Positions 7,063 through 12,824 of a stretch of DNA of 12,824 bases are shown in pieces. Made by a program: the position numbers and the translations under genes. The DNA comes from Prolixibacteraceae bacterium (GTDB taxonomy: Bacteria; Bacteroidota; Bacteroidia; Bacteroidales; Prolixibacteraceae). The stretch covers positions 1 to 12,824 of the forward strand of contig DAIDJX010000073.1 of NCBI GenBank assembly GCA_027451165.1, given 5' to 3'. Position 1 is the first letter of the stretch. Each line of letters starts with the position of its first letter. Under the pieces are notes generated by a model. The model was given only the letters and a program-made list of their open reading frames with translations, did not search any database and was not told where the DNA came from.

Positions 7063-7094
7063 TTGCACTTATCATTTGGCAATGATTATCTTTG
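7063..7094 (+). promoter_or_regulatory. Bacteroidota-type promoter of recJ
   Basis: TATCTTTG at 7087-7094 matches the -7 consensus exactly, with TTG at 7063-7065 as the -33 element and a 21-nt spacer, the same spacing seen at the PfkB-like gene. Transcription should begin around 7100, which leaves a leader of about 35 nt if translation starts at ATG 7135. Confidence 0.6.
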
Positions 7095-7134
7095 CAGGAA
7101 TTAAAGGCTGTAGGTGCAGGCGGATAACCAAAGC

Positions 7135-8853
7135 ATGGAGAAATTGTGGCAATATAAAGCTCAGGGAGACATTAATGATGTCAAGCATCTTTCGGCTGCA
7201 TTAAATGTTAACATGGTCATAGCCAATTTATTGGTTCAACGTGACATAAAAACATATAATGAGGCCAAGAGCTTTTTTCGTCCGCGACTGTCGGAATTGC
7301 ATGATCCTTTTCTCATGAAGGATATGGACAAGGCGGTTGAACGGCTGCAGCAAGCCATTGACAGGGAGGAAAAAGTACTGGTCTATGGGGATTATGATGT
7401 TGATGGAACCACCTCCGTGGCCATGTTGTATTTGTTTTTAAAGGATTACCTGAAGCAAATTGATTATTATATTCCCGACCGGTATACTGAAGGCTATGGA
7501 ATTTCCCCGCAGAGTATTGATTTTGCTGCCCGTGAGAATTTTACGCTCGTGATAGTGCTGGATTGCGGGATAAAAGCAGTGGAGAAAGTACAATACGCCA
7601 GGCAAAACGGGGTGGATTTCATCATCTGTGATCATCACAATCCCGGAGATACCATTCCGGATGCTGTAGCGGTTCTGGATCCCAAGCGGAATGATTGTAA
7701 ATACCCCTATAAGGAACTGTCAGGATGCGGGGTAGGTTTCAAACTGCTGCAGGCTTTCACACAGAAAAACAACATCAACCAGGATAAATTGTTTGATCTG
7801 CTTGACCTGGCGGTGGTCAGTATTGCTTCCGACATCGTGCCCATCACCGGGGAGAACCGGGTGCTGGCCTATTTCGGGTTGCAGAAGCTCAACACCAATC
7901 CGGGAATGGGGCTGAAGACCATTATCCATAATTCAGGACTGAGTGGAGGAGAGATTTCCATCAGCGACATCGTTTTCAAAATCGGCCCCCGGTTGAATGC
8001 TTCAGGTAGGATTGAACATGGAAAGAAATCGGTTCAGATTCTGGTTTCTGTAGATACGGTTAGCTCCGGAGCCTTGGGTGAAGAAATTGACTCATTCAAC
8101 GAAATCCGGAAAACCCTGGACCGGGATATCACCCAGGAGGCGCTGGATATGATCGAAAGGGATGAAACCCTGCGCAAGCGCAACAGCACAGTGATTTATA
8201 ACCGCGACTGGCATAAAGGGGTAGTTGGGATTGTGGCATCCAGGCTGACTGAATATTTTTACCGTCCGACTGTTGTTTTGACCGAGTCCAATGGTCTGGC
8301 TACCGGTTCTGCCCGCTCTGTGAAGGATTTTGATCTGTATGAAGCTATCGGCGCCTGCAGTGACTTGTTGGAATCTTATGGCGGGCACATGTTTGCAGCA
8401 GGCCTGACCATGAAGATTGAAAATGTCAGGGCATTTTCAAAACGTTTTGAAGAGATCGTCAGCAACAGTGTTACTGAAAAGCAACAGACACAGACCATCG
8501 AAGCGGATGCAAAAATTGCGCTCCACGAAATTACTCCCCGGTTTTTCAGGATATTAAAGCAGTTTGCCCCTTTCGGACCACACAATATGATGCCGGTTTT
8601 TATTACTGAAGATGTGATTGATGCCGGAACCAGCCGTCTGGTGGGGAAGAACCTGGAACACATTAAACTCGATTTAATGGAACCAGATGATTCTTCCGGT
8701 ATTTTTGCAGGTATTGCTTTTAACCTGGCCCATAAATTTCCACTTATCCAGTCGGGAACTCCCTTTGATATCTGCTATTCAATAGCATTGAATGAATTCA
8801 GGGGTAAAACCAATCTTCAACTAAACATCAAAGACATCAAAATCAAGTCATGA
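7135..8853 (+). CDS. recJ: Single-stranded-DNA-specific exonuclease RecJ
   Basis: A 5'-3' single-strand DNA exonuclease acting in recombinational repair (RecF pathway), mismatch repair and base-excision repair. The 572-residue protein has the DHH phosphoesterase core: DYDVDG (86-91), LDCG (142-145), DHH (166-168) and ASD (231-233), which supply metal ligands. The DHHA1 and C-terminal RecJ segments show GPRLNASGR (284-292), GVVGIVASR (362-370) and GGHMFAAG (416-423), followed by an OB-type region. All motifs look intact. ATG 7135-7137 is preferred; an in-frame GTG at 7114 would add seven residues (MQADNQS) that do not resemble RecJ. Its TGA (8851-8853) abuts the stop of the convergent acyltransferase gene, so there is no room for a conventional terminator between the two. 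Confidence 0.96.
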   Translation: MEKLWQYKAQGDINDVKHLSAALNVNMVIANLLVQRDIKTYNEAKSFFRPRLSELHDPFLMKDMDKAVERLQQAIDREEKVLVYGDYDVDGTTSVAMLYLFLKDYLKQIDYYIPDRYTEGYGISPQSIDFAARENFTLVIVLDCGIKAVEKVQYARQNGVDFIICDHHNPGDTIPDAVAVLDPKRNDCKYPYKELSGCGVGFKLLQAFTQKNNINQDKLFDLLDLAVVSIASDIVPITGENRVLAYFGLQKLNTNPGMGLKTIIHNSGLSGGEISISDIVFKIGPRLNASGRIEHGKKSVQILVSVDTVSSGALGEEIDSFNEIRKTLDRDITQEALDMIERDETLRKRNSTVIYNRDWHKGVVGIVASRLTEYFYRPTVVLTESNGLATGSARSVKDFDLYEAIGACSDLLESYGGHMFAAGLTMKIENVRAFSKRFEEIVSNSVTEKQQTQTIEADAKIALHEITPRFFRILKQFAPFGPHNMMPVFITEDVIDAGTSRLVGKNLEHIKLDLMEPDDSSGIFAGIAFNLAHKFPLIQSGTPFDICYSIALNEFRGKTNLQLNIKDIKIKS

Positions 8854-10002
8854 CCGGAATACCTCTGCGGCAATAATGGAGTTTTCTACCGGGCGGGCAT
8901 ACATCTGGATGAACTTCTTCGCAACTTCTTCTCCCTTGTAGGGAATGCTTTCCTTCGCAGCCGCAATCATGTTTTTGAATTCAATAATATCGTGAGAAGT
9001 ATAATTCTCCACAAATTCACCGGTGCCGTTCATCAGGTCATAAGCCACATAATTGAAAGGCCAAAGCTTGTAATACTGGTGAACTCGGTGGTCAATCCGT
9101 TTGGCCAACTGCTGGACAAAATCATTCAGGGGCAGTTCTGCAATGCTTTGCAGAAAACTGTTCATGATCGGTTTCCCGAAGGAGAAATGAACCCTGCCTT
9201 TCATCCCTGTAAGTCCATATGCCATGCTTTTCAGATCATCAGCTGGTGTCTTCTGGTACCCATCAGTGTTTTTCCGGATCAGTTCAGCTACCTTGGAGAT
9301 CCCGCAGGGCTCTATTTCATAGGAAATTGAAAGGGGAATAATGGTCAGTTCACTGTATCCTTCTGCCAGGCTTTTCTTGTTGCTTAAATTCAGCATTTTT
9401 AGCAGGGCAATCTGTGTCAGGTCATTTCCGTCTTTTGTTCTGCCTTCCCGTTGCGCAATCCACACTGAAATATTTTTCTCCATAATCGATTCCCTGATGT
9501 AGGAAGAAACTTTTCTCGAGGCTTCCAGCAACTCCCTGGCAGCAATATTCCTCCGGATAACAAAAGCCCTGTTCAGCTTGACCAGATGGGTGATCCAGTC
9601 AAAAATAAGCAGATTATCCCCAATAGCTATCTGTGTGGTATTCATGCCGTTCCGGTGGATGACGTAATTAAGGAAGGCTGAATCCAGGATGATGTCCCTG
9701 TGGTTGGAAATAAAAAGGTAAGATTTTTTATGGTCCAGGTTCTCCAATCCACTGATAGTAATTCCTTTAGTGGTGTTGTTGATGATCCATTCCACAAAAA
9801 GAACTACAAAGGAGGTTTGGAGTTCCCCAATACTTTTTACATTCAAAAGTGAATTACTCACTTTCTCTACATTGGCTGCATCAGGATAAAGCTTCTTAAG
9901 CACCTCCCTGAAAGCCGGATCAGCCAGTAAACTTCTTATTTTCTCGGGGGCTTCATCATCAGTGTATGGACGAATGTCGTCATAATCAGTTCCATCCATC
10001 AT
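8848..10002 (-). CDS. 1-acylglycerol-3-phosphate-type acyltransferase (PlsC/PlsB superfamily)
   Basis: Family members transfer an acyl chain to glycerol phosphate or lyso-phosphatidate at the inner face of the cytoplasmic membrane. The four acyltransferase blocks are visible (numbered from the GTG at 10026): SNHRDIILD (107-115), AFVIRR (154-159), AQREGRTKDG (191-200) and IIPLSISYE (229-237). In block I the His is followed by Asp after five residues (HRDIILD), not the usual HX4D. A hydrophobic stretch near 70-83 may attach it to the membrane. The precise substrate is uncertain and PlsB-like activity is possible. The ATG at 10000-10002 was chosen because homologues, as I recall, begin shortly before the DDIRPY segment; GTG 10026 is possible but overlaps a promoter-like TACTTTTG (10033-10026, minus strand) without a -33 partner. 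The gene follows the HhH/barrel gene closely on the same strand and overlaps recJ by 6 nt at its 3' end. Confidence 0.88.
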   Translation of the reverse strand: MMDGTDYDDIRPYTDDEAPEKIRSLLADPAFREVLKKLYPDAANVEKVSNSLLNVKSIGELQTSFVVLFVEWIINNTTKGITISGLENLDHKKSYLFISNHRDIILDSAFLNYVIHRNGMNTTQIAIGDNLLIFDWITHLVKLNRAFVIRRNIAARELLEASRKVSSYIRESIMEKNISVWIAQREGRTKDGNDLTQIALLKMLNLSNKKSLAEGYSELTIIPLSISYEIEPCGISKVAELIRKNTDGYQKTPADDLKSMAYGLTGMKGRVHFSFGKPIMNSFLQSIAELPLNDFVQQLAKRIDHRVHQYYKLWPFNYVAYDLMNGTGEFVENYTSHDIIEFKNMIAAAKESIPYKGEEVAKKFIQMYARPVENSIIAAEVFRS

Positions 10003-10037
10003 AGCAGGTCTAAAAAGTTCAGGCACAAAAGTAATTA

Positions 10038-12107
10038 TTAAAATCGGTATCTGATTTGAATTTTAACATCTCTTATGATATTACCTTCCTTCCCGGTATA
10101 GCCACTGCCCGTTTTTTCCTCTTCCGGATACCAGGTAAGACCAGCTTTCAGCCATAAGGAAATATTCTTTGACAGAACAATTTTTGTTCGCAAATAACTC
10201 CTGAAGCCGTTTCCGAAAAAAGAAAAGGTGGAAAAAGTGTAAAGAAGGTCATTTTCCCAGGTGTAAATCCGGTTCTCCCAATCAGGAATCATAAATCCGG
10301 ATACCCTTAATGACGCAGAAACCGGAAGGCGGGACGGTGTCCATGAAATTTCATGGAACACCAGAATTCCACTGCCGGGGGCCTGTTTCCCGACCCCGCT
10401 CGATTCTGCACGCCAGGTGAAAGAGAGCAGGTTCCGGAGGTCATATTTGGCATGTATCCGGAGGTTCCCGGCGGCGATTTCATCATTTTCCGCGAATTTC
10501 ACAGAAGAGACCTTGTCTGGTGTCAGGCTGGTTTTGTACCGGATATACCCCGAGAAGCGGCGGCACGGGGTAAAGTCCACCTGCAATAAAATGTCATGAC
10601 CATTGGCTGGCGCTGCTGTGCCATATTTGATCCAGGGAAAATAAAACCAGTCGGCATAAGCTGAAACTTTTATTCCTGATACCGGCAGGAAATGAAGACC
10701 TGCATACCAGCCTGTCTCACTGTTGGCAGACGAGCCTGCACCAAAGGCCCCACTCCATGACACATGGTAATTTATGCCATATTTCCTGAATAACAGGGTG
10801 GCTTTCAACTGGTCGTGCAAGTCAGCTTCCACACCCTGAACAACTGCCAAACCTAAGGACTTGCTGATAGCTGTTTCCCCGAAAAGATGCCAACGTCCAC
10901 TGACAAAGTGGTAATCCATTCCCAGGTTGAAATTGAACTGTCCCCTGAAATAAAAACGTTCATACAATTGATCCCCCGGGTTGCATGGTATCCCGAAGTA
11001 TTCTGCCAGCCCGGTGAAGCCTGCTTTGAACTTTTGATGGTAAAGGGTAAACAGCATGCCGGATGCAGTATGCCGGATGCTTTTTTTATCTTCAGTTTCG
11101 GATACCGTCCTGTGGTATCCCGACGTCTGCAAACTGGTGAAGCTCCTGCCCCCCGCATCGTCGACTGTGATATTGGCATCTGCCCGCCTTGAGGAAAGGA
11201 AAAGATGGGCCGCCATGTTTTTAAACCGGCCTGTCACGGCTACACCCCTGAAAAACTGAGTCTCATCCGAAGAAGTATAAGGCTTAATACCCGTCAGGTT
11301 TCTGGAAGCCTGCATAACTTCAGCCGATTTGCCCATGGAAAATCCCTGCCAGCATACCAGCCCCTGTCCGCTCTTCACCGTGAAATCACCCACCGTAACC
11401 TTGCGGATAATCCCCTTCATCTCCAGGGAAGCATGTCCCGAATAAAAATCAAAACCGGTCTGGTTGGTACCTTTGAAAAAGCTCTCTCCCGGATCTTTGT
11501 CCGCTTGTAATACCAGGCTCAGATAATTCTTTTGTTCATAACTGTATTTGGTGTACAGGGAAAGCGGGTTGCCTGCATAGGCGGGTGGTTTGTCTCCCTC
11601 TTTTCTGAATCCGCTGGCATAAGGGAAGGAGATTCGTGCACGGGAGAGTACTTCCTGAATTCCCTTCCTGGGGGGTAGTGTATCCAAAGACGCAGCATCA
11701 GCTGAATCGACTGTAACGAACCAGGCAATTTTTTCAGCGACTTCCCTTCCGATACCCGGAACTGAGGCCAGTTCGTAAACGGAATAAAAACTGCCGTAAC
11801 GGCGGCGGAATCCAAGGATGGCAGCGGCTGTCACTTCATTCAGAAATGGGATGCGTAAGATTTCCTCCAGTTCTGCTTCATTGATCCGGATAGGGTGCAG
11901 ACGAAGTTCCTGCAGCTCTTCCAGAAAGGAGGCATCCGATTCCCCATCTCCCTGCTTCTCTCCCATGATTTCGAGAAACTCCTCAAAGCTGTGGTATTGA
12001 CTGTCAGGTTGCTGGGAGAAAGCAGGAAAGGACAGGAGCAAAAGGCAGATCAACATGGTTTTCCCGGACATAATCCGGGCAGGAACGCTATTCTTGATGA
12101 TTTTCAT
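10038..12107 (-). CDS. Secreted helix-hairpin-helix (ComEA-like) protein with C-terminal predicted outer-membrane barrel
   Basis: The 689-residue product begins with a signal peptide: basic residues, a hydrophobic core (MLICLLLLSFPAF, 18-30) and likely cleavage near AFS-QQ, with no lipobox. A helical segment (about 40-72) leads into a ComEA-like tandem HhH region: INEAELEEILRIPFLNEVTAAAILGFRRRYG (75-105, first hairpin with PFLN in place of PGIG) and VYELASVPGIGREVAEKI (110-127, second hairpin canonical). About 530 residues of alternating aromatic/polar strands follow, with a conserved-looking GDFTVKSGQGLVCWQGFSMGK segment (240-260) and the terminus RYRF, whose final aromatic residue is typical of outer-membrane barrels. 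ComEA-type HhH domains bind duplex DNA without sequence specificity, so a surface or periplasmic DNA-handling role is a reasonable inference, unproven. A second ATG 12 codons in would still leave a signal peptide. It starts 9 nt after the upstream barrel gene and ends shortly before the acyltransferase gene. Confidence 0.85.
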   Translation of the reverse strand: MKIIKNSVPARIMSGKTMLICLLLLSFPAFSQQPDSQYHSFEEFLEIMGEKQGDGESDASFLEELQELRLHPIRINEAELEEILRIPFLNEVTAAAILGFRRRYGSFYSVYELASVPGIGREVAEKIAWFVTVDSADAASLDTLPPRKGIQEVLSRARISFPYASGFRKEGDKPPAYAGNPLSLYTKYSYEQKNYLSLVLQADKDPGESFFKGTNQTGFDFYSGHASLEMKGIIRKVTVGDFTVKSGQGLVCWQGFSMGKSAEVMQASRNLTGIKPYTSSDETQFFRGVAVTGRFKNMAAHLFLSSRRADANITVDDAGGRSFTSLQTSGYHRTVSETEDKKSIRHTASGMLFTLYHQKFKAGFTGLAEYFGIPCNPGDQLYERFYFRGQFNFNLGMDYHFVSGRWHLFGETAISKSLGLAVVQGVEADLHDQLKATLLFRKYGINYHVSWSGAFGAGSSANSETGWYAGLHFLPVSGIKVSAYADWFYFPWIKYGTAAPANGHDILLQVDFTPCRRFSGYIRYKTSLTPDKVSSVKFAENDEIAAGNLRIHAKYDLRNLLSFTWRAESSGVGKQAPGSGILVFHEISWTPSRLPVSASLRVSGFMIPDWENRIYTWENDLLYTFSTFSFFGNGFRSYLRTKIVLSKNISLWLKAGLTWYPEEEKTGSGYTGKEGNIIRDVKIQIRYRF

Positions 12108-12116
12108 ATTCGGGCA

Positions 12117-12824
12117 TCAGGGGGTAAAAGTGAAACCAGCGACAGGGGTAAGCCCCAGGTAAGCATGATGGTAAAAGGAAATATCAAGGGCAGTTTTTCC
12201 GAGTTTAAAGCCGATACCTCCCGAAATGGACATAGGTTGCGATGCCCAGCCGACGCGGAAGACGACTTCCGGATGAAGATTGATTTCCAAACCAGCAGAG
12301 ATAACCGGTTTCTCTCCTTGAGTAAACCTGATTTCCTCTGTAAGATTAAGTCCGCTGTTCAAAGACCAGCTTGTTCCGGCCCTGAGAACGGTAAACAGGG
12401 ATGACTGGTTTTTGATGATTTTGTCAGGTACCGGATGGAAAACCCAAAGTCCGCCCGACAATTGCTTATTTACCCTGAATTGCAGGCCGGTTTCTGCAGT
12501 TATGGCCGGTGATGCCCTTGCCTGCTCCGGGTACCTTTCGGAAAGGCTGTTGAATGCTACTGCCACCGAAAGCCTTTCCCCGAAGTGTTTGGCAAATGAA
12601 GCGGTTGTTCTGCTGATGTGATAAACACCTGCCCTGAAACGGATGTAACTGAATCCGGCGGTTCCTGCCTTTGTTGGAACCACTATTCCGGTGGCGAGTA
12701 CTGAAAGTTCCTTCATCAGAAACCGCGATTCGCTGGAAAGCAGAAACGTGAATTTGTCAGTTCCGGCAATTCCGGCTGGATTTTGAAAGAGCGCATCAGC
12801 TCCGGTGAAGGTAACACCAGTATT
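12117..12824 (-). CDS. Outer-membrane beta-barrel-type protein (PorV/UPF0164-like), 5' end missing
   Basis: The frame is open from the window edge (12824) to TGA 12117-12119, giving 235 residues; the signal peptide and true start lie outside. The visible N terminus carries ADALFQNPAGIAG, the Asp/Asn-Pro-Ala-Gly signature near the start of PorV, UPF0164 and FadL-like barrels of Bacteroidota. The rest alternates short amphipathic strands with glycine-rich turns, for example FSYIRFRAGVYHI and GGIGFKLGKTALDISFYHHA, and it ends in AGFTFTP. The ATG at 12716 is internal, because the barrel pattern continues upstream of it. Its stop is 9 nt before the HhH/barrel gene, so the two are probably co-transcribed. 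Exact function is unknown; PorV itself belongs to type IX secretion, but nothing here shows that this is PorV. Confidence 0.72.
   Translation of the reverse strand, partial: NTGVTFTGADALFQNPAGIAGTDKFTFLLSSESRFLMKELSVLATGIVVPTKAGTAGFSYIRFRAGVYHISRTTASFAKHFGERLSVAVAFNSLSERYPEQARASPAITAETGLQFRVNKQLSGGLWVFHPVPDKIIKNQSSLFTVLRAGTSWSLNSGLNLTEEIRFTQGEKPVISAGLEINLHPEVVFRVGWASQPMSISGGIGFKLGKTALDISFYHHAYLGLTPVAGFTFTP

Larger units (their letters stand above)
6906..7134. other. Divergent intergenic region between lysS and recJ
   Basis: This is the largest gap in the window (229 nt) and is distinctly AT-rich between about 6985 and 7062. It holds outward-facing promoter-like elements for lysS (6931-6938) and recJ (7063-7094), and a small inverted repeat AAAAT-ATA-ATTTT at 6997-7009. 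I see no tRNA, small ORF or riboswitch-like conserved core. The AT-rich centre could act as a shared upstream activating element, which is inference. Confidence 0.7.

Noticed and set aside
6906..7134. tRNA or structured RNA in the lysS-recJ gap
   Set aside because: No T-arm-like GGTTCGA sequence, no cloverleaf and no stable GC stem; promoter elements explain the region.
10026..10033. TACTTTTG -7-like box upstream of the acyltransferase gene
   Set aside because: It fits TAnnTTTG, but no TTG lies at -33 spacing and the gene is closely spaced within an apparent operon; noted under the gene only.
11056..11080. Two direct copies of ATGCCGGATGC separated by 3 nt
   Set aside because: They lie inside the HhH/barrel gene, are 14 nt apart and so out of frame with each other, and are not repeated elsewhere; probably chance.
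11895..12404. 169-codon plus-strand open frame opposite the two barrel genes
   Set aside because: It straddles two minus-strand genes with clear signal peptide and barrel features; low-complexity shadow.

Overview
This window looks like a chromosomal segment from a Bacteroidota (Bacteroidetes) bacterium, probably an environmental Bacteroidales/Marinilabiliales-type lineage. Three things point there. The proteins match Bacteroidota versions of their families (short PGI, LysRS with a C-terminal extension, GpsA with the SNAI signature, a secreted HhH/beta-barrel protein). Promoter-like elements fit the Bacteroidota -33 TTG / -7 TAnnTTTG consensus. Shine-Dalgarno sequences are mostly absent. No tRNA, rRNA, CRISPR array, IS element or phage gene is visible. 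The content is mainly housekeeping and coding density is very high.

Layout. (1) 1-741, plus strand: 3' part of a COG2403-type GTPase related to cyclic 2,3-diphosphoglycerate synthetase. (2) 846-1757, plus: a PfkB/fructokinase-like gene with its own promoter. Four of its conserved active-site positions are substituted, including the catalytic Asp, so it may be a pseudokinase. Its stop codon lies in the first unit of a heptamer array (ACCCTGA)n at 1751-1833. The array fills the gap to the next, convergent gene and its G-rich strand resembles telomeric, G-quadruplex-forming DNA. (3) 6905 down to 1846, minus: a compact operon lysS-gpsA-pgi-DMT transporter, with gaps of 33 nt and 6 nt and then a 4-nt overlap. 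(4) 6906-7134: the only sizeable intergenic region, a divergent promoter region in which both sides carry the same TTATCTTTGCAG box. (5) 7135-8853, plus: recJ. It converges on, and overlaps by 6 nt, (6) a minus-strand cluster running from 12824 to 8848: a truncated outer-membrane barrel-type protein, a 689-residue secreted protein joining a ComEA-like helix-hairpin-helix region to a predicted beta-barrel, and a PlsC/PlsB-type acyltransferase.

How the genes fit together. The lysS operon combines tRNA charging with sn-glycerol-3-phosphate synthesis (GpsA) and glucose/fructose-6-phosphate interconversion (PGI). GpsA supplies the acceptor used by glycerolipid acyltransferases such as the one at the far end of the window. 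The least explained elements are the substituted PfkB protein with its G-rich heptamer array, and the pair of envelope proteins at 10038-12824, one of which appears to hold a DNA-binding-type fold outside the cytoplasm.
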